A stretch of 64,000 nucleotides of DNA from Caulobacter sp. NIBR1757. GTDB lineage: Bacteria; Pseudomonadota; Alphaproteobacteria; Caulobacterales; Caulobacteraceae. The stretch is from positions 2,379,501-2,443,500 of the forward strand of contig NZ_CP115463.1 in NCBI RefSeq assembly GCF_027912495.1. The letters are read 5' to 3'. The notes under the pieces were generated by a model. The model was not told where the DNA came from. It was given only the letters and a program-made list of their open reading frames with translations, and did no database searches. How positions within the stretch are numbered: the first letter of the stretch is position 1; each line of letters begins with the position of its first letter. Made by a program: the position numbers and the translations under genes. This document shows positions 27,995 through 35,745 of this stretch, piece after piece.

Positions 27995-28804
27995 TCAGCG
28001 CGATTCCGACAGGACGCGCAGCATCTCGGCGGAGAAGACCGACCCGGCCAAGCCCGATCCGCCGCCGCGCCCCTCGGCCCCTTGCGAGCCCCGCAGGATC
28101 AACGCCACCAGGGCGTCCTCCTCGGCCTGGCGATTGCCGCGGCCGGCGGCGTACTGCAGGAAGCCCTGGTCGCGCTCGCCCCCTTTGTCGCGCAGGGCCG
28201 AGGCCGCGCCGCCGGTGGCAGTCAGGTTGTTGTAGAGCTCGGCCACCGACACCGGGCGGCCGGCCTTGTAGAACAACGGGCGGTTGGCCGCCGCCGCATC
28301 GGGGAACAGGCCGGCGGCGCTGACGCCCGGCTGGGTCCGCGCCGCCTCGATCAGCCGCGCCGAGCCCTTCGGCCCCAGGAAGTGGGCGGCGTAGAGCTCA
28401 CCCGCCGTCGCCGAACGGCCGATGCGGCCGCGCAGATAGTCGGCATGGTCACTGGTCAGTTCGCCGGCCATCAGCGAGGCGGCGCGGGCGTCGTAGCGCA
28501 GGTTCATCACCGTCGCCCGCGCCTCGGGGCTGTTCACCCGGTAGCGGCCGTCGGTCCCTTGCGTGATCAGGTCGGCATAGCGGGCATAGCCGTACTTGCC
28601 GCCATGGCGCTTGAGGGTCGATAGCCAGGTCTGCTCGACGAACTGGAACAGGCCGGCGGCGGACGAGGTCTGGGCCTTGGCGTGGGGTCTCAGCCCGCTC
28701 TCCCGCTTGGCCGTGCCGAGCAGGAAGGAGAAGTCGACGCCCGTCGCCTCGGACGCCCGCTGGATCGCCGATTCGACGACCCCTCTGATGGACTCTACCG
28801 CCAT
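27995..28804 (-). CDS. Lytic transglycosylase (SLT domain)
   Basis: 269-residue peptidoglycan-cleaving protein. The SLT domain occupies about residues 20-160: catalytic Glu35 in TAKRESGLRP, then AQTSSAAGLFQFVEQTWL (the GLFQ motif) and the tyrosine-bearing GELYAAHFLG. No N-terminal signal peptide is visible, so it may be exported by a flagellar or pilus system, as are soluble transglycosylases of appendage assembly. A CtrA-type box lies 26-50 bp upstream, suggesting cell-cycle control. Confidence 0.88.
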   Translation of the reverse strand: MAVESIRGVVESAIQRASEATGVDFSFLLGTAKRESGLRPHAKAQTSSAAGLFQFVEQTWLSTLKRHGGKYGYARYADLITQGTDGRYRVNSPEARATVMNLRYDARAASLMAGELTSDHADYLRGRIGRSATAGELYAAHFLGPKGSARLIEAARTQPGVSAAGLFPDAAAANRPLFYKAGRPVSVAELYNNLTATGGAASALRDKGGERDQGFLQYAAGRGNRQAEEDALVALILRGSQGAEGRGGGSGLAGSVFSAEMLRVLSESR

Positions 28805-28829
28805 GACCCCACTGTGTGGGCCGGTTCGG

Positions 28830-28854
28830 TTAAGACCTGATTAACCACGATTAA
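28830..28854 (-). promoter_or_regulatory. CtrA-type binding box ahead of the transglycosylase gene
   Basis: TTAA-GACCTGA-TTAA (28830-28844) is an exact TTAA-N7-TTAA, the full CtrA recognition pattern of Caulobacter and relatives. A third TTAA follows after six bases (28851-28854). It is 25 bp from the start codon of the minus-strand transglycosylase gene and in a genome where AT-only tetramers are rare. CtrA could act on this gene and, less likely, on the divergent tonB. Confidence 0.7.
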
Positions 28855-28930
28855 AGGGGCCGCCCAACGCCTGTTTGACAATTGTGCAATCTAAGACTTT
28901 ACGCACGTCAAATCATATGGCTTACATATG

Positions 28931-28944
28931 TCATTCTCGTTATC
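28931..28944 (+). promoter_or_regulatory. Fur-box-like sequence upstream of tonB
   Basis: TCATTCTCGTTATC read on the minus strand is GATAACGAGAATGA, close to the GATAATGATAAT repeat of classical Fur boxes. It sits directly upstream of the ribosome-binding site (TCAGGAGGA) of a tonB gene, a common iron-controlled target. A TTGACA (28873) lies about 60 bp further up. The match is partial. Confidence 0.35.
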
Positions 28945-28956
28945 AGGAGGACTGAC

Positions 28957-29682
28957 ATGTCCGTCGCCACCTTCTCCGACCACCCCTTCCCCGTCTCGGA
29001 CGATCCGCAGGGCCGCAAGCGCCTCAGCACCCCCTTCGTGGTCGCCCTCACCCTCTCGGTCGCCGCCCACGCCGGCGTCGGCGCCTACCTGGCCTACAAG
29101 AAGTTCGTCATGCCGGTGACCCGCATCGAGCCGGACTACATCGACGGGGAATTCTACAAGCCCCCGCCGCCGCCTCCCCCGCCCGAACCCAAGCCTTCGC
29201 CGGAGCCGCAGGTGAAGCAGACCTCGACGGTGCAGCTTCATGACCCGGTCATTCCACCGGACTTCGTCGATGTTACGCCGCTGGCGGCCGATCCCAAGCC
29301 TGTCGTGATCGCTGAAGGCCCGCGACCGCCACCGATCACCATCAACCCTGGTCCAGTGACGCCGCCGACGGTCAAGCCGCCCTCAGTGATCGGCAAACCC
29401 GACTGGCTGCGCAAGCCGACCCCGGCCCAGATGATGGGCGCCTATCCGGACCGGGCCCTGCGCCAGAACATCTCCGGCACGGCGCGGCTGAGCTGCAAGG
29501 TCACGACCACCGGCAATGTCCGCGACTGCGTGGTGCTCAGCGAGACCCCGTCCGAATACGGCTTCGGCGGCGCCGCCCTGAAGGTCAGCCGGAACTTCCG
29601 GATGAAGCCGCAGACCGTCGACGGACAGGTCATCGACGGGGCGACCGTGCAGATCCCCCTCAACTTCCGCCTGGAGGAATGA
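28957..29682 (+). CDS. Energy transducer TonB (solitary)
   Basis: 241-residue TonB-family protein that couples inner-membrane proton motive force to outer-membrane receptors. A short cytoplasmic start, a membrane anchor ([19 protein letters not shown]), a Pro-rich spacer beginning [17 protein letters not shown], and a C-terminal TonB domain (about 150-241; [20 protein letters not shown]). Good ribosome-binding site. No exbB/exbD adjacent; it probably shares the ExbBD complex encoded at 59560-60911. Second TonB in the window. Confidence 0.9.
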   Translation: MSVATFSDHPFPVSDDPQGRKRLSTPFVVALTLSVAAHAGVGAYLAYKKFVMPVTRIEPDYIDGEFYKPPPPPPPPEPKPSPEPQVKQTSTVQLHDPVIPPDFVDVTPLAADPKPVVIAEGPRPPPITINPGPVTPPTVKPPSVIGKPDWLRKPTPAQMMGAYPDRALRQNISGTARLSCKVTTTGNVRDCVVLSETPSEYGFGGAALKVSRNFRMKPQTVDGQVIDGATVQIPLNFRLEE

Positions 29683-29685
29683 CCC

Positions 29686-30855
29686 CTAGTAGCTCTTGGG
29701 CAGCAGCAGCACCCGTTCAGCGATGAAGTTGAGGATCATCTCACGGCTGACGGGTGCGATGCGGGCGATCATCGCCTCGCGCATGTAGCGCTCGACATCG
29801 TACTCCTTGGCGTAGCCCATGCCGCCGTGCGCCAGCACGGCGGCTTCGGCGGCCCGGAAGCCGGCCTCGGCGCCCAGGTACTTGGCGGCGTTGGCCTCAG
29901 CCCCGCAGTCCTTGCCGGCGTCGTAGAGAGCCGCCGCCTTGAAGGCCAGCAGGTTGGCGGCCTCCAGCTCGGCCCAGCTCTTGGCCAGGGGGTGCTGCAC
30001 CCCCTGGTTCTGGCCGATGGGCCGGCCGAAGACGATGCGTTCCTTGGCGTAGGTCGCCGCCTTGGCCAGGGCGGCGCGGCCGATGCCCACCGCCTCGACC
30101 CCGAACAGCACCCGCTCGGGGTTCAGGCCGGCCAGCAGATACTGGAAGCCCTTGCCTTCCTCACCGATCAAATCCTCGGCCGGGACCTGCAGGTCCTCGA
30201 TGAAAAGCATATTACATTCAACGGCTTTGCGGCCCATCTTGGGAATGGGTTTGGCGTCGATCCGGGCCCGGTCGAAGTCGGTGTAGAACAGGCTCAGCCC
30301 CTGCATCGGCTTGGCCGTCTGCTCCTTGGGCGTGGTGCGGGCGATCAGCAGGATCTTGTTGGCCCGCTGGGCCATGGTGGTCCAGATTTTCCGGCCGTTG
30401 ATGCGGTAGCCGTTGCCGTGCTTCTCGGCCCGGGTCTCCAGGCTGGCGGTGTCCAGCCCGCTGTTGGGCTCCGTCACCGCGAAACAGGCCTTGTCCTCGC
30501 CGGCGATAGTGCGCGGCAGGTGACGGCGCTTCTGGTCCTCGGTGCCGAACTTCACGATCGGCATCAGGCCGAAGATGTTCAGGTGGATGGCGCTGGCCCC
30601 GGTGAAGGCCGCCCCCGACTGCGCCACCGTCTGCATGACGATCGCCGCCTCGGTCAGGCCCAGGCCGGCGCCGCCGTATTCCTCCGGCATGGCCACGCCC
30701 AGCCAGCCGCCGGCCGCCATGGCGGAGACGAACTCCTCCGGAAACCGCCCGGTCTCGTCGGCATTGCGCCAGTACTCGTCGCCGAAGTCGGCCATCACCT
30801 TCGAAACGCCCTCGCGGATCGCTTCCTGCTCTTCGGTCAGCCAGAACCCCGACAT
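29686..30855 (-). CDS. Acyl-CoA dehydrogenase
   Basis: 389-residue FAD enzyme introducing a double bond into acyl-CoA thioesters. It has the ACAD pattern: N-terminal helices (LTEEQEAIREGV), FAVTEPNSGLDTASLET (flavin/substrate region), GRKIWTTMAQRANKI, MGRKAVECNMLFIED and C-terminal AVLAHGGMGYAKEYDVERYMREA. The ATG directly follows GGAGG. The start overlaps the stop of the upstream oxidase by one base (TGATG), so the two are co-expressed. Chain-length specificity is unknown. Confidence 0.95.
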   Translation of the reverse strand: MSGFWLTEEQEAIREGVSKVMADFGDEYWRNADETGRFPEEFVSAMAAGGWLGVAMPEEYGGAGLGLTEAAIVMQTVAQSGAAFTGASAIHLNIFGLMPIVKFGTEDQKRRHLPRTIAGEDKACFAVTEPNSGLDTASLETRAEKHGNGYRINGRKIWTTMAQRANKILLIARTTPKEQTAKPMQGLSLFYTDFDRARIDAKPIPKMGRKAVECNMLFIEDLQVPAEDLIGEEGKGFQYLLAGLNPERVLFGVEAVGIGRAALAKAATYAKERIVFGRPIGQNQGVQHPLAKSWAELEAANLLAFKAAALYDAGKDCGAEANAAKYLGAEAGFRAAEAAVLAHGGMGYAKEYDVERYMREAMIARIAPVSREMILNFIAERVLLLPKSY

Positions 30856-31844
30856 CAATCCTCCGACTTTTCTGCTTTGGCCGTGAACCGGCGCGCATCC
30901 AGCATCGCCGTCCAGGGCCCGGTATCATCGCCGGCCAGATACGCCCGCATCATCGCCGCCACAAGCGGAGCCAGCAGCCAGCCGTTCCGCCGCGCGCCCA
31001 TGGCCAGCCACACCCTCGGCGCGGCGCTGGGCCCGACCAGCGGCAGGCCATCGGGGGTCGCGCCCCGCACGCCGACCCGCACCTGCCCCTTGAAGGCCTG
31101 GGCCCCCATTTCGGCCGGAAGCAGCCTGGCCAGCAGGTCGTAGATGGCCGCGTCCGGCGCCAGATCGGTCACCCCCGGCTGCATGGTCGCCCCGACCAGG
31201 GCGCCGCCGGGCGCGGGGGCGATATAGCCGGCGTCGCGGCGCAGAACCGGTCCCTCGTGCGGCGCCGCTCCGGTCTTGATGATCTGGCCCTTGATGCCTG
31301 TAACCACAGCGCTTTCCGGGGCCCAGCCGACAGGCGACCAGCCGGTGGCGGCGATGGTGTGCGAGCGAGGCGAGGCCGCCGTGATCGGCTCGTCCATGAA
31401 GGCCACGCCATGGTCGATGGCCACGCCCCGCAGTCGCGCCAGCGCCTGCTCCGGATCGATCCTCAGGTCCTCGGGGGTGAAGACGCCTTCCGGCCGCACC
31501 TCATGGGCGATGCCCCGCAGCTTGAAGGCGTCGGCGACCACCTGCTGCCGGTCATCGACGTACAAGGCGCCCGACCGGTCCAGGACGATGCCCATTCGGG
31601 CGGCGAAGCTCGGCCACATGTCCCGCGCCGCCCGGTAGAGCGGCAGGTGCGGCGCCGAGAAGGCATCCAGTCCCGCCTCGAAGGCCGGGGCCAGCATGCC
31701 GGCCGCCACACTGGAGGCGCTGGTCCCCGGCGAGGGATCGAACACCGCCACGGTCGCTCCGGCGCGGCCAAGTTCCGCCGCGATGGACAGCCCCAGCACG
31801 CCCGCGCCGGCCACCCGCACTGTCTTGCCTCGTAGACTCGTCAT
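30855..31844 (-). CDS. FAD-dependent amino-acid oxidase (DAO/ThiO-like)
   Basis: 329 residues starting MTSLRGKTVRVAGAGVLGLS, a dinucleotide-binding GxGxxG fold. Other DAO features are SSVAAGMLAPAFEA, YIAPAPGGALVGATM and PDGLPLVGPSAAPRV. Glycine oxidase (ThiO) and D-amino acid dehydrogenases share this layout. No thiamine genes are nearby, so ThiO activity is not assumed. It is translationally coupled to the acyl-CoA dehydrogenase, hinting at a joint degradation pathway. Divergent from the CinA-family gene. Confidence 0.85.
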   Translation of the reverse strand: MTSLRGKTVRVAGAGVLGLSIAAELGRAGATVAVFDPSPGTSASSVAAGMLAPAFEAGLDAFSAPHLPLYRAARDMWPSFAARMGIVLDRSGALYVDDRQQVVADAFKLRGIAHEVRPEGVFTPEDLRIDPEQALARLRGVAIDHGVAFMDEPITAASPRSHTIAATGWSPVGWAPESAVVTGIKGQIIKTGAAPHEGPVLRRDAGYIAPAPGGALVGATMQPGVTDLAPDAAIYDLLARLLPAEMGAQAFKGQVRVGVRGATPDGLPLVGPSAAPRVWLAMGARRNGWLLAPLVAAMMRAYLAGDDTGPWTAMLDARRFTAKAEKSED

Positions 31845-31942
31845 CGCCGTCAGCAACCCTTTCGACGCCGTCCGGTCAAGCCGGAACCAATTGCTCCGCC
31901 GAGCGATTACCGAGGCTGGACTAAGTCGGGAACCCCACACAC

Positions 31943-32470
31943 GTGAGCGCCACCGAAGCCCTTGCCCCGGCCGTAAGCCCGGCAATCGATCGCAAGGCCC
32001 TGCGCGTCCTCCGCGCCGCCTGCGCCCAGAACCGCACCCTCGCCACCGCCGAAAGCTGCACCGGCGGCCTGCTGGCCTCGTTGCTGACCGACGTGCCGGG
32101 CTGCTCCCACGCCTTCGAGCGCGGCTTTGTCGCCTACACCGATACCGCCAAGATCGATCTGCTGGGCGTGCCCGAACGCATGCTGGAGGACGAGGGCGCG
32201 GTCAGCCAGCCGGTCGCCGCCGCCATGGCCCGCGGCGCCCTGAAGGCCTCCGAGGCGGACATCACCCTGTCGGTCACCGGCTATTGCGAGGCGACGCCGG
32301 ACGATCCCGACTCCGTCGCCGGCCTGGTGCATTTCGCCTGCGCCACCCGCGAGGGCGGCCTGAGGACCCATGTCGAGTTCTACGGCGACATCGGCCGGGC
32401 GGCCGTTCGCCTGCGCTGCCTGGAGACCAGCCTCGACCTGATCGCCGGGGCGCTGGACCTCAGGGCGTAA
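31943..32470 (+). CDS. CinA-C-domain (nicotinamide-nucleotide amidase-like) protein with variant loop
   Basis: 175-residue stand-alone CinA C-terminal domain, the family that deamidates NMN (PncC). Conserved are TAESCTGGLLASLLTDVPG, GFVAYTDTAKIDLLGVP and VSQPVAAAMARGAL. The normally invariant VTGIAGPGGG loop reads VTGYCEATPDDP, so the activity may be altered or absent. GTG start. Overlaps the converging TonB receptor gene by 11 bases at the 3' ends. Confidence 0.8.
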   Translation: MSATEALAPAVSPAIDRKALRVLRAACAQNRTLATAESCTGGLLASLLTDVPGCSHAFERGFVAYTDTAKIDLLGVPERMLEDEGAVSQPVAAAMARGALKASEADITLSVTGYCEATPDDPDSVAGLVHFACATREGGLRTHVEFYGDIGRAAVRLRCLETSLDLIAGALDLRA

Positions 32471-34442
32471 ACTTCAGCCCGATGCGCAGGGTGCGCGGGG
32501 CGTCGAAGCTCTCGATGCCGTCCGCCGTCTGCCCCGTCTCGACCGCCTCGTCGGTGACATTGTCGAGCGCCAGCCACAGGCCGGCCTTCCCCGAGATCCG
32601 CCAGTCGGCCCGCAGGTCCAGCATCGTCGCCGCGCCGAGCGAGCGGCTGTTGAGGTCGTCCTCCCAGCGCTGGCCCTCGTAACGCACCGAGGCCAACAGC
32701 TTCAGCGGCGGGACCACCCGCCAGGTCAGGTCGGCGCTGGCGCTCACCCTCGGCGTCTGGGCCGGGCGCAGGCCGGTCAGCTGTGGCGCGGCGCTGCCGC
32801 CATCGACCTCGGCGTCGGTCCAGGCGCCGGCCAGGCGCAGCCCGAACACCTCGCCCCACTGCCGCGAGACCTCCGCCTCTACGCCGACCGCATCGATGTC
32901 GCCGGCGTTCTGGCGCTGGCGCAGCACGCCGCCCGCCGGGATGAAGCCGGCCATCGGGAAGGTCCCGGGACCGACGCCGATGGTGACATTGGTCACCGCC
33001 CCCTCAAGCCGGCTGGTGAACAGGGTGGCGCTCCAGCGCCAGCTCCCCTCCCCGCCGAGACCCAGCTCGGCCCCGTACAGCACCTCCGGCTCCAGCCTCG
33101 CGTTGGCCTCGGTGACGTCGTTGCCGACCCGGAAGGGCCGGTGCAGCTCGTTCAGCGTCGGCGGCCGGAAACCGGCATAGGCGGCGGCGCGGAAGACCAG
33201 CGGGCCGGACCGGCGCACGCCGATCCGCGCCGTCGGCTGCCAGCCCTCGGCGTCGTCCGGCGTGAAGTTCAGGGTCGAGGCGCCGGTGGCCAGGTCCCGT
33301 TCCTGCCGGCTGCCGTCGAAGCTGGACCAGTGGTCGATGCGGCCGCCGCCGGTCAACCGCCAGGGACCCAGGTCCTGCCAGGCCTCGCCATACAGGCCGC
33401 CGACCGTCTGCGATCCGCCGGCCACCCGACCTCGCGTGAAGGCGCCGGCCATGAAGCGGTAATGCTCGCGGGTTTCGCCGTCGGCGTAGCGGAAGTCGCC
33501 GCCGACTTCCCAGCCGCCGGTCCCCCGGTCCATGCGCAGGGCGGCATTGACCCCGACCCCGACCGCCGGCGTCGCATACTGCTCGCTGGCCGGCGTGGTC
33601 GATGCCCGCCCCGCCGCCACCGCGACCGAGCTGTTCTCGAGATCGGAAACCCGGCCCCACAGCTGCAGCCGCCACTCGGTCCCCAGCCCCGGCGAGCGTC
33701 CCGCCACGGCCGCGGACAGCGCCGCGCCGGTCGCCCGCGACTCGGCCCCGACCAGACCGCTGTCGCGTTTCTCCTCATAGGCCGAAGCCCGCAACGCCAG
33801 ATCGACGGGGCCCAGGCTCGGCGCATAGCGCACCACCCCCGACATCGCCTCATAGGCCAGAGGCGCGTCGGCCGCGCCACGCCCGGCCCGCACCGGCGTC
33901 CAGCCGTCGCTCTGTTGCCAGGCGCCGGCCAGGAAGACGTCGCCGGTCGCGAAAGCGCCCTGCGCGCCATAGGACGACCGCTCGCCGGCGAAGATCTCGT
34001 ACTCACCATGGCTCGGCACACGGGTCCGCTCGGACAGCTGCACGACACCGGTCAGCGCCCCCGCCCCATAGGGCCCGGCCCCCGCGCCCCGTACGATCAG
34101 CGCGCCCTCGATGCTGACCGGCGGCAGGCCCGACCAGATGACCCAGCCGCCGAAAGGATCGTTCTGCGGCGCGCCGTCGAGGGTGACCAGGGCCCGGCCC
34201 GCGCCGGAGCCGGCGATCGAGCGCACCGACAGCCCCTGGGTGGTCGGATTGGCGGCGACGCTGGAGGTGCGGCGGAACAGCTGCACGCCGGGGACGCCGG
34301 TCAACGCCTCGTCGAGACGCGGCGCGGTGGCGATGGCCTCATTGACTTTGACCACGGAGAAGACAGCATCGACCGGCGACGGCGACAGTCGGGCGGCTTC
34401 GACGACAACCTGGTCGACGGTCGGGGGAAGGTCCTGGAGCAT
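32460..34442 (-). CDS. TonB-dependent outer-membrane receptor
   Basis: About 660-residue receptor. A plug domain (RLDEALTGVPGVQLFRRTSS, GAGRALVTLDGAPQNDPFGG, VRGAGAGPYGAGALTGV) is followed by a beta-barrel with many aromatic strands and a terminal TLRIGLKFTP strand ending in Pro. A signal peptide is not visible: the frame is closed by TAG three codons before the GTG/ATG, and the protein begins directly with MLQDLPPTVDQVVVEA. Either the export signal was lost or it lies in another frame. Ligand unknown; a LysR gene lies 48 bp upstream on the same strand. Confidence 0.85.
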   Translation of the reverse strand: MLQDLPPTVDQVVVEAARLSPSPVDAVFSVVKVNEAIATAPRLDEALTGVPGVQLFRRTSSVAANPTTQGLSVRSIAGSGAGRALVTLDGAPQNDPFGGWVIWSGLPPVSIEGALIVRGAGAGPYGAGALTGVVQLSERTRVPSHGEYEIFAGERSSYGAQGAFATGDVFLAGAWQQSDGWTPVRAGRGAADAPLAYEAMSGVVRYAPSLGPVDLALRASAYEEKRDSGLVGAESRATGAALSAAVAGRSPGLGTEWRLQLWGRVSDLENSSVAVAAGRASTTPASEQYATPAVGVGVNAALRMDRGTGGWEVGGDFRYADGETREHYRFMAGAFTRGRVAGGSQTVGGLYGEAWQDLGPWRLTGGGRIDHWSSFDGSRQERDLATGASTLNFTPDDAEGWQPTARIGVRRSGPLVFRAAAYAGFRPPTLNELHRPFRVGNDVTEANARLEPEVLYGAELGLGGEGSWRWSATLFTSRLEGAVTNVTIGVGPGTFPMAGFIPAGGVLRQRQNAGDIDAVGVEAEVSRQWGEVFGLRLAGAWTDAEVDGGSAAPQLTGLRPAQTPRVSASADLTWRVVPPLKLLASVRYEGQRWEDDLNSRSLGAATMLDLRADWRISGKAGLWLALDNVTDEAVETGQTADGIESFDAPRTLRIGLKFTP

Positions 34443-34489
34443 CGCCACCGTCTAGCGCGCTCGCCCCGCCGGGCGAAGGGGATTTCCGG

Positions 34490-35386
34490 TCAGGAGGCGA
34501 ACGGCGCGGCCTGGACCAGCAACCACTCCCGAAAGGCGGCGATCTTCGGCGAGCGCCGCCGGTCCTTCGGATAGACCAGCCAGTATCCATGGCCGAGCGG
34601 CATGACCGGCGCGAACGGCCGCACCAGCCGTCCCGCCGCGATCTCGGGCGAGAACAGGATCGGGGAGCCGAGCGCCACCCCCTGCCCGCCCAGCGCCGAC
34701 GCGACTTCCAGGGTCTGGGTGTCGGCCATCAGCCGGGTCGGGGCGGCCGGGCCGAGCACCGAGGTCACGCCGGCCTCCGAGAACCAGACCGCCCATTCCG
34801 CCTCCGAGCCGATGCGGGGCGCGGTCAGCAGGTCCTCAGGCCGCGTCAGGCCCAGCCGGTCGCGCATGTCCGGCGTACACAGGGGGGTCTGGATGTTGGG
34901 GAAGAGGTAGTGCGCTTCCAGGCCCGGCCACTGACCGTGACCGGCGCGGATGGCGATGTCGATGCTGTCGTGGGCCAGATCGACCAGCCGGTTGCTGGTC
35001 TCCAGCCGCACGGCGATTTTCGGGTGCGCAACCTGGAAAGCCCCGATGCGCGGCGCCAGCCAGTGTGCCGCCAGGCTGTTGACCGTGGTGATGGCCAGCA
35101 CCCCCTCGCCGGTCTCCGTCAGGTCGGAGATCGCCGCCCGCAGCAGATTGACCGCCTCGCTGGATGCGCGCGCCAACCGCTCGCCCGATGGGGTCAGGAC
35201 GACCTCGCGCGGCAGCCGTTGGAACAGCGCTTGATCGAGCCGACGCTCCAACGCCTTCACCTGCCAGCTGACCGCCGCCTGGGTGATGCCCAGCTCTTCG
35301 GCCGCGCGGGTGAAGCTCTTCAGGCGGGCGGCCGCCTCGAAGATCCGAATGGCGCTGAGCGGAACGGTGGCGAGGACGTCTGACAT
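34490..35386 (-). CDS. LysR-family transcriptional regulator
   Basis: 298 residues. The N-terminal helix-turn-helix (about 8-65: LSAIRIFEAAARLKSFTRAAEELGITQAAVSWQVKALE) is followed by a periplasmic-binding-protein-like ligand domain with GcvA-type features (DIAIRAGHGQWPGLEAHYLF). The start ATG lies in a 100-bp gap facing a small divergent gene, the usual LysR arrangement, so that gene is the likeliest target. The TonB receptor follows downstream. Confidence 0.92.
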   Translation of the reverse strand: MSDVLATVPLSAIRIFEAAARLKSFTRAAEELGITQAAVSWQVKALERRLDQALFQRLPREVVLTPSGERLARASSEAVNLLRAAISDLTETGEGVLAITTVNSLAAHWLAPRIGAFQVAHPKIAVRLETSNRLVDLAHDSIDIAIRAGHGQWPGLEAHYLFPNIQTPLCTPDMRDRLGLTRPEDLLTAPRIGSEAEWAVWFSEAGVTSVLGPAAPTRLMADTQTLEVASALGGQGVALGSPILFSPEIAAGRLVRPFAPVMPLGHGYWLVYPKDRRRSPKIAAFREWLLVQAAPFAS

Positions 35387-35486
35387 AAGGCTGACTAATG
35401 GATAGAGCAGGAGGACCCGTTTGTCACCAGCCGTCCCTGGCGCGATCTTCTCCCCGCCCGACAACGACATTGGACGGAGAAAGACG

Positions 35487-35660
35487 ATGGAAGAACTCAG
35501 CAGACAGCATAAGGACGTTCCGTATGGCTGGTTCGCCCTGCTGCAGGAATTTCTGGCCGCGCGGGCCGAGCGCCGGGCGCGGAAAGGCGCGTCGCGACGG
35601 TGGAACGAGGGCTTTCCCACGCTCCCGGGCGACCTGCACAACCTTGCGGGTCCGCACTGA
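35487..35660 (+). CDS. Small basic protein divergent from LysR
   Basis: 57 residues (MEELSRQHKDVPYGWFALLQ...), containing a helix rich in Arg and Ala (LAARAERRARKGASRRW) and a polar tail. Preceded by a good GGACGGAGA ribosome-binding site. Its position opposite a LysR gene suggests regulation by it. I recognise no family; it is somewhat like DUF1127-type small Arg-rich proteins but lacks their signature. Confidence 0.55.
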   Translation: MEELSRQHKDVPYGWFALLQEFLAARAERRARKGASRRWNEGFPTLPGDLHNLAGPH

Positions 35661-35685
35661 GCTTCGTGAGTTCGCCTCGGGGCGC

Positions 35686-35709
35686 CCTTCTCCCGCCGGG
35701 GGAGAAAGG
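35686..35709. terminator. Hairpin between converging small gene and PQQ dehydrogenase
   Basis: CCTTCTCCC / GGGAGAAAGG stem with one bulge and a GCCGG loop, located 26 bp after the small gene's stop and 37 bp from the dehydrogenase stop. It has no strong T-run; it resembles the dispersed CTTCTCCC-GGGAGAAG palindromes of alphaproteobacteria and could act in both directions. Confidence 0.4.
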
Positions 35710-35745
35710 ACACACACCGAGGCTGATCCGATCTTGGCCGAACCG

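Noticed and set aside
27995-28804. Phage endolysin instead of a chromosomal transglycosylase
   Set aside because: No phage genes are nearby, composition matches the chromosome, and a CtrA box precedes it.
35421-35660. Longer form of the small gene opposite LysR (start 66 bases upstream)
   Set aside because: The upstream extension is not preceded by a ribosome-binding site, while the shorter start follows GGACGGAGA.
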